From Bacteroidota bacterium (lineage in GTDB: Bacteria; Bacteroidota; Bacteroidia; Cytophagales; Cyclobacteriaceae), in assembly GCA_022571715.1 (NCBI GenBank), contig JACZXH010000038.1, positions 1-34,834 of the forward strand: a DNA stretch of 34,834 bases. Direction: 5' to 3'. Under the pieces are notes generated by a model that did no database searches, had not been told where the DNA came from, and worked only from the letters and a program-made list of their open reading frames with translations. The position numbers and the translations under genes were made by a program. Position 1 is the first letter of the stretch, and every line of letters begins with the position of its first letter. Shown in pieces: positions 1-6,332 of this stretch.

Positions 1-2
1 TA

Positions 3-707
3 GGTGAAGCCCACATATGGTTAGGTTTTGTTAAATTTTATTTCCAATGGGATTTCAAAGGAGCGGAAGAGGAATATTTGGAAGCAATCAAGTTAAGACC
101 TAGTAATTCTAATGCCCTATTTATTTATGTTAATTTTCTTAATAATATGGAGCGCCATGAAGAGGCGATCAATTTGGAAAGAAAATTATTGCAGATTGAT
201 CCCTTACAAATACCAGACCCGACCTTATTTTGGCTTGGAAGGATAGATGAAGCAATCCAATTGGCGAAAGAACGTGTGAATTTTACACCCAATCCTGGTA
301 CTTATAGCAATTTGGGTTTTGTTCTTTTAAATACTGGTTCTTATCAAGAAGCAATTGATGCCCAACAAAAAGCCCTTGAACTGGCTGGCAGGAGGCAACC
401 AAGGATGATGGCATGGTTGGCAGCAGCTTATGCCAAAAATGGGCAGGAAGATAAAGCCAATGAACTACTGAATGAATTAAAGGAAATAAGGGAAAAATCT
501 TTAGCAGGTAGTCCTTCGTTTTTCGTTGCAGTTATTTATTCAGCACTGGATGAAAAGGAATTAGCTTTTCAATGGTTGGAAAATGCTTATGAAGATCATG
601 ATATGGAAATGGTCTGGTTAAAAACTGAACCTCAATTATATCCCTTACATGACGATTCACGGTTTCAGGATTTATTGAAAAGAGTTGGGTTTGATGTTTC
701 TGGTTGA
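3..707 (+). CDS. TPR protein, C-terminal part (5' truncated by window edge)
   Basis: The frame is open to the left edge, so the true start lies outside the window and only about 234 C-terminal residues are seen. They form helical tetratricopeptide-like repeats: a first repeat around FQWDFKGAEEEYLEAIKL, then units with the A-x-NP-x-TYSNLG-x-x-L pattern around residues 95-130, and one with AWLAAAYAKNG. The tail (SALDEKELAFQWLENAYED, then LHDDSRFQDLLKRVGF) is the characteristic end of large bacterial proteins that join an N-terminal effector or DNA-binding domain and a TolB-like 'LPF' region to TPRs. That assignment of the missing half is an inference. TPRs normally serve protein-protein contacts. 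The gene reads into the disordered accessory stretch that follows, and no terminator hairpin is obvious after the stop. Confidence 0.8.
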   Translation, partial: GEAHIWLGFVKFYFQWDFKGAEEEYLEAIKLRPSNSNALFIYVNFLNNMERHEEAINLERKLLQIDPLQIPDPTLFWLGRIDEAIQLAKERVNFTPNPGTYSNLGFVLLNTGSYQEAIDAQQKALELAGRRQPRMMAWLAAAYAKNGQEDKANELLNELKEIREKSLAGSPSFFVAVIYSALDEKELAFQWLENAYEDHDMEMVWLKTEPQLYPLHDDSRFQDLLKRVGFDVSG

Positions 708-779
708 AAAGAGTCGGGGTCAGATGGAGCAAGAAGGGATGTTGTGAAAAACCACAAAAACGCTTATTCCCTTAAGTAA

Positions 780-926
780 CTATTTCATAGTTTGTTTTGA
801 TTCTTGTTTTTTAGGTATTGAGACGTCTATATCTTCTTCAAATCTAAAGGGTAAAGGTTTAGGTTTAACAGTATTGTTGAATCTTCTCCTTGTCCAATAT
901 TTTAGTGCCGGTACAGGCACTTTCAT
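780..926 (-). CDS. Small ORF (48 codons), possible gene remnant
   Basis: An ATG-started frame of 48 codons, rich in basic residues (starts [16 protein letters not shown], ends with a lysine/glutamine-rich tail). Its start abuts exactly the point where the plus-strand recombinase fragment loses its open frame. I do not recognise it. It could be the decayed end of a gene joined to the integrase remnant at a recombination junction, or chance. The rest of 708-926 shows nothing else that I can assign. Confidence 0.2.
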   Translation of the reverse strand: MKVPVPALKYWTRRRFNNTVKPKPLPFRFEEDIDVSIPKKQESKQTMK

Positions 927-1109
927 TTGCTTAGCTTTGCCACGCATTTATTAGAGAGTGGCACGAACTTTAGGTATATTCAACAGTTGTTAGGTCATTC
1001 TAGTAGTAGGACTACTGAAATCTATACTCATGTTGCCCAATCGAACTTAATTAATATAATTAGCCCGTTGGATTCAATTAATTATGACTTAGATTTGAAT
1101 GGTAGATAA
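906..1109 (+). pseudogene. Tyrosine recombinase (integrase), C-terminal fragment
   Basis: The last ~60 residues of a XerC/D-type phage integrase are clear: [11 protein letters not shown], then [21 protein letters not shown]. They contain the second-box histidine (LLGHSS) and the nucleophilic tyrosine (TEIYTHV). The family's H-x-L-R-H-S-F-A-T-H block reads H-L-L-S-F-A-T-H here (codons from 924), so the catalytic R and the adjacent H of box II are missing, consistent with a 6-base in-frame deletion. Upstream the frame stops at 903-905, so the catalytic domain's first half and the core-binding domain are absent. This is a non-functional relic of a mobile element. The downstream pseudouridine synthase appears to take its promoter from the end of this fragment. 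Confidence 0.8.
1068..1097 (+). promoter_or_regulatory. Putative promoter for the pseudouridine synthase
   Basis: TTG (1068-1070), 19 bases, then TAGATTTG (1090-1097) fits the Bacteroidota TTG-N17-23-TAnnTTTG promoter. Predicted transcription would start near 1102-1105, shortly before both possible start codons of the next gene. It lies inside the dead integrase fragment. Confidence 0.45.
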
Positions 1110-1154
1110 ACGCAATTGTGTTTAGCCACTAGTTACAGGCCATTTATTATCATT

Positions 1155-1862
1155 TTGCAAGAAAAAAAACCAAGGTTTAAAAGACCCTCTAAAAAACACG
1201 AACCAAAGGGACTTTCCATTCTTTTTGAGGATCAAGATATTATTGTTGTAAGTAAGACAAATGGCCTTCTAACGGTAAGTACAGATAGAGAGAAAGATAA
1301 AACAGCTCATTTCCTTTTGAACGATTATGTGAAGAAGGGAAATGCACGATCAAGGAACAGGGTATTTATAGTACATCGTCTGGACAGAGAAACTTCAGGT
1401 ATTTTAATTTTTGCTAAAAACGAAAAAGTTAAACGTTATTTGCAGAACGAATGGGGATCATTTGATAAGACATACTTTGCTGTTGTACATGGTAAATTAC
1501 GAGAAAAAGAAGGGATGATTACCTCTTATCTGGTAGAAAACAAGGCGCATAGAATGTACTCCGTAAAGGACGCTGAAAAAGGAAAGTTTTCTAAAACAGG
1601 CTACAAAGTAGTTAAAGAGTCGAGTAAATTTAGCTTGCTCGAAATCTACCTTTTTACAGGTAGAAAAAACCAAATTCGAATTCATTTCTCTGAAAAGGGA
1701 CATCCTGTAGTAGGAGACAAAATGTATGGACAAATAGATAAAGGAATAAAAAGACTAGCCCTTCATGCTGCTTCACTCACAATATTGCATCCGTTTACAA
1801 AGGAAAAAATGATTTTTAAGACAGAGCTTCCTCGATATTTTAAAACTCTCGTTAATAATTAA
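1155..1862 (+). CDS. RluA-family RNA pseudouridine synthase
   Basis: Isomerises specific uridines in rRNA or tRNA to pseudouridine in the cytoplasm. The signature HRLDRETSG, which carries the catalytic aspartate, sits near residue 78, and further family blocks follow (KTYFAVVHG, TGRKNQIRIH, VVGDKMYG, RLALHAASL). The N-terminus is a short basic arm (RFKRPSKKHEPKG) followed directly by the catalytic fold (ILFEDQDIIVVSKTNGLL), with no S4 domain. Length is about 235 residues, usual for S4-less RluA members. There is no in-frame ATG before the conserved region. TTG at 1155 gives a start just before the basic arm; TTG at 1116 is the alternative and adds 13 residues that do not look conserved. The exact target nucleotide cannot be told from sequence. 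The gene is complete although it sits between remnants. Confidence 0.88.
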   Translation: MQEKKPRFKRPSKKHEPKGLSILFEDQDIIVVSKTNGLLTVSTDREKDKTAHFLLNDYVKKGNARSRNRVFIVHRLDRETSGILIFAKNEKVKRYLQNEWGSFDKTYFAVVHGKLREKEGMITSYLVENKAHRMYSVKDAEKGKFSKTGYKVVKESSKFSLLEIYLFTGRKNQIRIHFSEKGHPVVGDKMYGQIDKGIKRLALHAASLTILHPFTKEKMIFKTELPRYFKTLVNN

Positions 1863-1965
1863 TTCCAGTATAGATATTAAAAGGATTGAGAAGGTTATTT
1901 ACTGGGCAGTTTGTGTTTAATTCAAGAAATGAAAAAAAGATTTCTAATTTTAAATATAAAAAACA

Positions 1966-2024
1966 GCCTGTAACAAAAGTATAAAATCAATGCGAAGCAC
2001 TACTTTTATACCTGACCGTTAGGC
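1966..2024 (+). repeat. attC-like integron cassette recombination site
   Basis: An imperfect 59-base palindrome with attC organisation. The left outer box is GCCTGTAAC (1966-1974), the inner arms are GTATAAAA (1979-1986) and TTTTATAC (2004-2011) around a 17-base loop, and the right outer box is GTTAGGC (2018-2024), which matches the attC R' consensus GTTRRRY. The left box equals the expected GCCTAAC with two extra bases (GT). A gene start follows 21 bases after the right box, as in integron gene cassettes. No integron integrase and no second attC site are seen in the window, so this is a solitary and probably decayed site. Confidence 0.5.
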
Positions 2025-2045
2025 ACAATTTAAAGACAATCGTCA

Positions 2046-2228
2046 ATGAAAATTTACATCACAATATTACTATCAATATTCACACTTTCTTGCAATGCTC
2101 AGAACGAAGCAAAATACTTAACCAAAAGCGAAATTGAAAGTGATTTGGCATTTCTTGATAACATCCTTCAAAATAAATCATCTTATCAAGGACTAAACGG
2201 TTATGATTATAAAAAAGATTTCGAATGA
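2046..2228 (+). pseudogene. Truncated lipoprotein, S41-peptidase-like N-terminus
   Basis: A 60-residue frame starting with a lipoprotein signal peptide (lipobox-like FTLSC, cysteine at residue 16) followed by YLTKSEIESDLAFLDNILQNK and a YQGLNGYDYKKDFE segment. This resembles the start of secreted C-terminal-processing-protease-like (S41) lipoproteins of Bacteroidota, which are several hundred residues long; that assignment is from memory of the family, not from a search. Here the frame ends at once in TGA and no continuation appears in any frame. The gene is therefore a 3'-truncated remnant directly behind the attC-like site, consistent with a decayed cassette. Confidence 0.5.
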
Positions 2229-2361
2229 TGAGTCTCACTATGTTAGGAAGCATATGGATTATGATGTGAGTGATATTAAAAAACTCATAATGTTCTTGAT
2301 TACTGATTTGGATAGGGAGTATCAGAAGAAAAAATATATTGAGGGTATTAATCCAAAATAA
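2203..2361 (+). CDS. Small hypothetical ORF, possibly the 3' end of another gene
   Basis: A 52-codon frame that overlaps the end of the truncated lipoprotein in a different frame and ends two bases before the ATG of the following ORF, a spacing typical of co-translated genes. The downstream half (HYVRKHMDYDVSDIKKLIM, then DREYQKKKYIEGINPK) has a natural composition of charged helical residues. The first few codons could be chance, with the real gene start lost at the junction near 2215. No family recognised. Confidence 0.35.
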   Translation: MIIKKISNDESHYVRKHMDYDVSDIKKLIMFLITDLDREYQKKKYIEGINPK

Positions 2362-2363
2362 TT

Positions 2364-2684
2364 ATGGAGGAAGTAATAAGACAGTTCATAGAGGCTCTTG
2401 AGACAAGAAGATATGTCCACGTAAGATTTCTTGATAGTGGAAGAGTTTTTATTTTAGCACCGCATATTGTAGCCAATGATGTGTTATTAGATCAACATAT
2501 CTGTCAGGCATGGATTCAAGAGCCTGAAGATAGTGCTGGGTGGAAGGCCTTTCAAATTACAAATAATCATGAATTTGTCGAGTTTGGAGAGAGGTTTGAA
2601 GTAAGACAAGATTACATTAAAATGGAAGCTTTAAATGTAGCAACATTAAACTTATTGGCTGAGATAATCCTCCCGTTCTCATGA
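2364..2684 (+). CDS. Hypothetical protein (106 aa)
   Basis: An ATG start two bases after the preceding stop suggests translational coupling. The protein is acidic and soluble, with a probable beta-rich centre (RYVHVRFLDSGRVFILAP), a tryptophan-containing stretch (ICQAWIQEPEDSAGW) and no signal peptide or membrane segment. The alternation of RYVHVRF and later strands faintly recalls small WYL/SH3-like folds, but I cannot assign a family. The last residues (EIILPFS) may be a non-native tail, because the reading frame runs into gene-poor DNA there. 2685-2824 contains nothing that I can assign. Confidence 0.45.
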   Translation: MEEVIRQFIEALETRRYVHVRFLDSGRVFILAPHIVANDVLLDQHICQAWIQEPEDSAGWKAFQITNNHEFVEFGERFEVRQDYIKMEALNVATLNLLAEIILPFS

Positions 2685-2824
2685 CCTCTAAGCCTTCTAC
2701 CCCCTCCAGCGATACTGTACACCACTAAAGAAAGATCGTTGATTGTAGGCTCTCTAAATAGCCTTATATTCGATTTATTTATATACATTAACACGCTGGT
2801 AACCAGTTGATTATCTGAAAATGT

Positions 2825-3094
2825 ATGAGCAAAGTAATATCAATGCACACATCAGTAGAGTATCAAGAACATCTAGCCGATATAAAAAGAACCTTAAAGA
2901 AAATGGAGAGTAAACTTTTTGTTCATGCAGCTAACTTATGTAGTTGTTCTGGATGGCGAAATTGGTATGATAGCATGGAAGTGGGAGAGGAATTTGAATT
3001 TGACACAGACATGTTAAGTGAGGGAGATAAGAATGCAGCCTTGTTGGTGGAGATGATGGAGCATCTACATCACCTCCGTAAGGAATTAAAGTAG
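2825..3094 (+). CDS. Hypothetical protein (89 aa)
   Basis: A small, mostly helical protein: an N-terminal helix (EYQEHLADIKRTLKKMESKL), a Cys-rich spot (NLCSCSGWRNWYDSM) and an acidic C-terminal helix ending HLHHLRKELK. There is no signal peptide. The two nearby cysteines and the two histidine pairs could bind metal, but that is speculation. It lies 140 bases after the previous ORF on the same strand and may belong to the same lost accessory unit. No family recognised. Confidence 0.4.
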   Translation: MSKVISMHTSVEYQEHLADIKRTLKKMESKLFVHAANLCSCSGWRNWYDSMEVGEEFEFDTDMLSEGDKNAALLVEMMEHLHHLRKELK

Positions 3095-3257
3095 AATTTC
3101 ACTCTGGTTAGAAAGCTTAGTAACTTAGTACTAGATTGGTTAATACCAATAGAAATACGACATGTAAAAGTAAACTGTATGGTAAACCGTTTGTGAAGAC
3201 TTAAAGATACACAGCTGTAAGTGATTGATTATCAAAAAGAAATCTAAGGAAACATAA

Positions 3258-3311
3258 CCTGCGGCCCTCCCGCCAAGGCGGGGTGCGCTAACCGGACTGC
3301 GCTACGCCCCG
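3258..3311 (-). pseudogene. tRNA-Pro 5' fragment truncated at the T-loop
   Basis: Read on the minus strand from 3311, the bases CGGGGCGTAGCGCAGTCCGG followed by TTAGCGCACC match the acceptor 5' strand, D-arm and first anticodon-stem bases of bacterial tRNA-Pro. The following stretch contains TTGG but the anticodon stem does not pair properly; it folds instead as a perfect CCCGCC/GGCGGG hairpin. Similarity stops at GCAGGTT, the 5' side of the T-loop, and no 3' half or acceptor complement follows. It is a broken tRNA gene. 3095-3257 holds nothing that I can assign. Confidence 0.55.
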
Positions 3312-3330
3312 AATAAACTATAATATGTAC

Positions 3331-3348
3331 TGCGGAGAGAGGGGGATT
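3331..3348. repeat. 18-bp direct repeat of tRNA-Ser 3' end (copy 1)
   Basis: TGCGGAGAGAGGGGGATT, identical to 3490-3507. It covers the acceptor 3' strand, T-stem and first T-loop bases of tRNA-Ser, the usual core of tyrosine-recombinase attachment sites at tRNA genes. The copies are 159 bases apart, so any element between them would be only a remnant. Confidence 0.6.
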
Positions 3349-3422
3349 AACTTCGTTGATCCCTTTTTGGGGACCTGCAAAGAATTAAATCTTTGATGCT
3401 TCGCATCGGATTTGCTCTCTCC
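3333..3422 (-). pseudogene. tRNA-Ser-like degenerate unit with several hairpins
   Basis: On the minus strand this 90-base unit begins GGAGAGAG and ends CTCTCTCC plus G, so it has a closed acceptor-like stem and the same length as the intact tRNA-Ser next door (89). Its 3' 18 bases (3331-3348) are identical to the 3' end of the real tRNA-Ser (3490-3507) up to the T-loop. The interior differs and forms other hairpins: GGGATTAAC/GTTGATCCC at 3343-3363, CAAAGA/TCTTTG at 3378-3395 and GATGC/GCATC at 3395-3407. A degenerate tRNA copy or a tRNA-derived element are both possible. Confidence 0.4.
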
Positions 3423-3489
3423 ACCTGATTATAAGCAAGCTCAAATCAGGTTCCCCCCAAATCTGTTCTTTTACATCGATTTTATTCTT

Positions 3490-3580
<91 letters not shown>

Positions 3581-3595
3581 GATTGAAAGGGATTG

Positions 3596-3626
3596 CAAAT
3601 ATAGAATAAGTATTTTTGCACAACAA
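3596..3626 (-). promoter_or_regulatory. Promoter for tRNA-Ser
   Basis: On the minus strand TTGTTG (3626-3621) is followed after 17 (or 20) bases by a perfect TATATTTG (3603-3596) and then C, matching the Bacteroidota TTG-N17-23-TAnnTTTG(C) consensus. It ends 15 bases before the mature tRNA 5' end. This is the best promoter match in the window. The remaining gap 3627-3893 shows no gene. Confidence 0.65.
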
Positions 3627-3914
3627 TACAGGCATCAACATTTTTGATCATTACTGCAAACCGTTAACTACCTATCCAAATTATATTGAAATCGAATGTT
3701 GATGTTATCATATTTTCAACTGAATTATCCTTTATCAGACTGCTTATTATAACTAATGTCAGGTACCTGTTTTTACGTTATTGATTCTGACCTCTGTAAT
3801 CATTTAAATAAAAATTTGAGTCTATTTTCTTAGTTTTTATCAGGATTTATTCTCTACTGCTTAATTCCTTTTTACTTTTGTTTACAATATTAGTTGGCTC
3901 CCGAAATTAACATA

Positions 3915-4352
3915 ACATTGTATTTTAAAACAATAACCTATCTGTTTCCTCTGGTTTTATTACTGTCGTGTAATGAGGACATTGCCGTAAATCCGGATAA
4001 TGAACTGATCGGTACCTGGATTGAAAAAGGAGCAGATATTAAACAATACAACGGCTTTATTATCGAAAGAGATTCAATTTATGCGATCTGGCATTATGGA
4101 AAGAACGAATCCAATCAAGCCGAATACTATGTATGGGCAAAAGGAACCTATTTCGCAATACAAGATACCGTGGCCAATAATAACTTATTTTCATTTGCTA
4201 TGAACCGGTTAAACAGTCCTGCTAATTATGAAGAAACTTATAATTATACCATTGGCAAGAACACACTTACACTAACATCTTCTGCACATTATGTACCTCG
4301 TATTCTGCGAAAATCAGAAATTGTGCTTGTACAAGTGAACAATAGCAGGTGA
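3915..4352 (+). CDS. Small lipoprotein of unknown function
   Basis: About 145 residues. The N-terminus is a lipoprotein signal (YFKTITYLFPLVLLLSC, cysteine at residue 18) followed by NEDIAVNPDNELIGTWIEKG. The rest has alternating beta-type segments ending in LTLTSSAHYVPRILRKSE. The 'ELIGTW' motif after a lipid anchor is common in lipocalin-like outer-membrane lipoproteins of Bacteroidota; a lipocalin-like fold is my inference. There is no ATG: TTG at 3915 gives a tidy signal peptide, and TTG at 3894 would add seven residues. A TACTTTTG box (3873-3880) lies upstream, without a clear -33 partner. A gap of about 120 bases separates it from batB. Confidence 0.65.
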   Translation, partial: TLYFKTITYLFPLVLLLSCNEDIAVNPDNELIGTWIEKGADIKQYNGFIIERDSIYAIWHYGKNESNQAEYYVWAKGTYFAIQDTVANNNLFSFAMNRLNSPANYEETYNYTIGKNTLTLTSSAHYVPRILRKSEIVLVQVNNSR

Positions 4353-4437
4353 CCATGTGTCTAACGCAGGGGTCATGAAGATTTAACCCGGAATTACCAT
4401 TCCTCATGTATCTATACTCATATTTATACCCCTTCCT

Positions 4438-4445
4438 TATATTTG
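4438..4445 (+). promoter_or_regulatory. Putative -7 box for batB
   Basis: TATATTTG followed by C is a perfect Bacteroidota -7 element 31 bases before the batB ATG. No TTG is found at the right distance upstream, so the match is incomplete. Confidence 0.4.
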
Positions 4446-4476
4446 CTTCGCTATATTTTAATGCTGATATGTGCTA

Positions 4477-5445
4477 ATGACCTGGTATTCTGTCCTATCG
4501 GTTACCGAAATTGTATTTATCCTTCTTTTTATACTGCTATATCTGGCATACATAATTCGGATAATCCGGATTTCCAAAAAATTAAATACTACTTATGGGA
4601 AACTCTTTGTAAAAGTTTTCCTTCGGTCTGGCTATTTTTTATTACTTATTGTAGCACTGCTGGGGCCCTCTTTTGGGGAAGCTACCAAAGAAATAAGATC
4701 TGTGGGTAAAGATATTATGATTGCCGTCGACCTTTCCGAATCGATGAACGCCCACGATATACAGCCTACACGGCTTGAAAAAGTAAAATTCGAATTAAAA
4801 AATATTGTAGAAGCATTTAATGCAGACCGGATCGGACTTATTATTTTTTCTTCAGAAGCCTTTATGCAATGTCCGCTCACGTATGATCAAAATGCACTTT
4901 TCCTTTTTATTGAAACACTTCATACAGGCCTGGTACCAAAAACAGGAACGGACCTGGCCCCTGCAATCGGATTATGTCTCGAAAAACTCCATGACAACGA
5001 AGGATCGTCGTTGGGGCAAACATCAAAAGTAATCATTCTGATAAGTGATGGAGAAGATTTTGGTGACGAAACTGGCGAAATGGTTGAAGAAGTGAAAAAA
5101 AGAGATATAAGGATGTACACCTTAGGTGTAGGCACAACACAAGGGAGCAAAATCCGCATTCATAATGGATTTAAAAAAGACAATAATGGGAAGGAAGTGA
5201 TTACAAAACTCAATTCAAAAAGCCTGAAATTGCTCGCATCAAAAACGGGTGGAAAATATTTTGAAATAAATGCAACAAGTAGTGACATTTCACGGTTAAT
5301 AAATACCATACATAATATTGAAGGTGAGCTGCGAGGGACACGCCGGGTAGATGTTAGTGCAAATAAGTATTTCTATTTTCTTGCTGCAGCCTTTTTATTA
5401 CTTTTGCTTGACGGCTTAGTCCATTTCAAAATTTTAAAACTTTGA
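4477..5445 (+). CDS. batB: BatB-like vWA-domain membrane protein
   Basis: A membrane protein of 322 residues with a von Willebrand factor A domain facing the periplasm. Two N-terminal transmembrane helices (about residues 7-28 and 48-64) precede GKDIMIAVDLSESM, in which D85-x-S87-x-S89 forms the metal-binding MIDAS. The conserved threonine lies in KTGTDLAPAI and the distal aspartate in LISDGEDFGD. A single C-terminal helix (YFYFLAAAFLLLLLDGL) closes the protein. This matches BatB of the Bat operon, linked in the literature to oxidative stress or envelope integrity. ATG at 4477 is chosen over GTG 4471. batC follows after 18 bases. Unusually, batA, batD, moxR and the DUF58 gene that normally accompany it are absent here; the upstream neighbour is an unrelated lipoprotein. 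Confidence 0.85.
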   Translation: MTWYSVLSVTEIVFILLFILLYLAYIIRIIRISKKLNTTYGKLFVKVFLRSGYFLLLIVALLGPSFGEATKEIRSVGKDIMIAVDLSESMNAHDIQPTRLEKVKFELKNIVEAFNADRIGLIIFSSEAFMQCPLTYDQNALFLFIETLHTGLVPKTGTDLAPAIGLCLEKLHDNEGSSLGQTSKVIILISDGEDFGDETGEMVEEVKKRDIRMYTLGVGTTQGSKIRIHNGFKKDNNGKEVITKLNSKSLKLLASKTGGKYFEINATSSDISRLINTIHNIEGELRGTRRVDVSANKYFYFLAAAFLLLLLDGLVHFKILKL

Positions 5446-5463
5446 CATATTACTGAATTGACA

Positions 5464-6294
5464 ATGAAACTTATTCTTGTTTTTTTATTAGTCCTTGCGC
5501 CGCTGTTGGAGGTGAATAAAATTGCAAAAATCAATGCCCATAAAAAGGAAGCGAAAGAAGCATTTCTGGCAGAAGATTTCGAAAAAGCAGCTTACCACTA
5601 CCGTTTTCTTATTGATTCGCTTGGGGTAACAGAAGGTGAAGTTCTCCTGAACCTCGCAAATTCACTTTACAAAATTCAGGACACAACATCTGCAAAAAAT
5701 ATTTACCATGAGATACTGTCAAAAAGTTCCTCACGGGAACTTAAATCTATTGCACACCAGCAACTTGGTACGATTGATTTTAATCTAAAAAAATACAAAG
5801 AATCATTGAACTATTACAAAAATGCATTGAAGCAAAATCCTGGAAATGAGGATGCAAGATATAACTACGAACTACTAAAGAAGATCCTGGAAGAACAAGA
5901 GAAAAACCAGGAGCAACAACAGAACCAGAAAAACAAAGACGAACAAAATCAGGATCAGCAAAACAAAGACCAGCAAAATAAGGATCAGCAAAATAAGGAA
6001 AATCAGGAGCAGGAAGATCAGGATCAGCAGGAAAATCAACAGCAGCAAGAGGGAGAGGAACAGGAACAGGACGAAAGCAAAAACCAGGAGCAGGAACAGA
6101 AGGAAGGTGAAGAAAACGATGAAAATCCCGAAGACAAGAAACCAACAACAGCGGAGAAACTGGAAGAAATGAATATAAGTGAAGAAAAAGCCCGGATGAT
6201 CCTGGAAGCCATGAAAAACAAGGAAATTCAATATATCCAACAGAACAAGCGAAAGGCAACAAAACCTAAAAAAAGTGGAAAACCCGACTGGTAA
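5464..6294 (+). CDS. batC: BatC-like TPR protein with Gln/Glu-rich tail
   Basis: A protein of 276 residues: a signal peptide or membrane anchor (MKLILVFLLVLAPLLE), then TPR repeats over about residues 25-135 (AKEAFLAEDFEKAAYHYRFL, LNLANSLYKIQDTTSAKNIY, QQLGTIDFNLKKYKESLNYY). A roughly 90-residue low-complexity segment built from Q, E, N, K and D follows, then a C-terminal helix (EEMNISEEKARMILEAMKNKEI) that is typical of BatC/BatE-type TPR proteins. It probably acts as a periplasmic scaffold for the vWA proteins. It follows batB closely and is surely in one transcript with it. ATG at 5464 is preferred to TTG 5458. The repetitive tail produces long antisense frames that are not genes. Confidence 0.82.
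   Translation: MKLILVFLLVLAPLLEVNKIAKINAHKKEAKEAFLAEDFEKAAYHYRFLIDSLGVTEGEVLLNLANSLYKIQDTTSAKNIYHEILSKSSSRELKSIAHQQLGTIDFNLKKYKESLNYYKNALKQNPGNEDARYNYELLKKILEEQEKNQEQQQNQKNKDEQNQDQQNKDQQNKDQQNKENQEQEDQDQQENQQQQEGEEQEQDESKNQEQEQKEGEENDENPEDKKPTTAEKLEEMNISEEKARMILEAMKNKEIQYIQQNKRKATKPKKSGKPDW
5953..5997 (+). repeat. 3 x 15-bp tandem repeat coding for DQQNK
   Basis: Three near-identical 15-base units (gatcagcaaaacaaa type) inside the batC low-complexity tail. Related degenerate units extend on both sides from about 5890 to 6110. The unit is in frame, so copy-number slippage would lengthen or shorten the linker without breaking the protein. Confidence 0.75.
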
Positions 6295-6332
6295 TAACCA
6301 GTATCCTACAAAATATAAAAATAGAGGCACAT

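Noticed and set aside
2612-2794. Minus-strand 60-codon ORF overlapping the end of the 106-aa hypothetical
   Set aside because: It overlaps a plus-strand ORF with better start context and has no recognised features. It cannot be excluded but is unsupported.
5780-6330. Long minus-strand frames opposite batC (151 and 160 codons)
   Set aside because: They mirror the repetitive Q/E-rich coding sequence, giving Phe/Leu/Pro-rich low-complexity products; they are shadows of batC.
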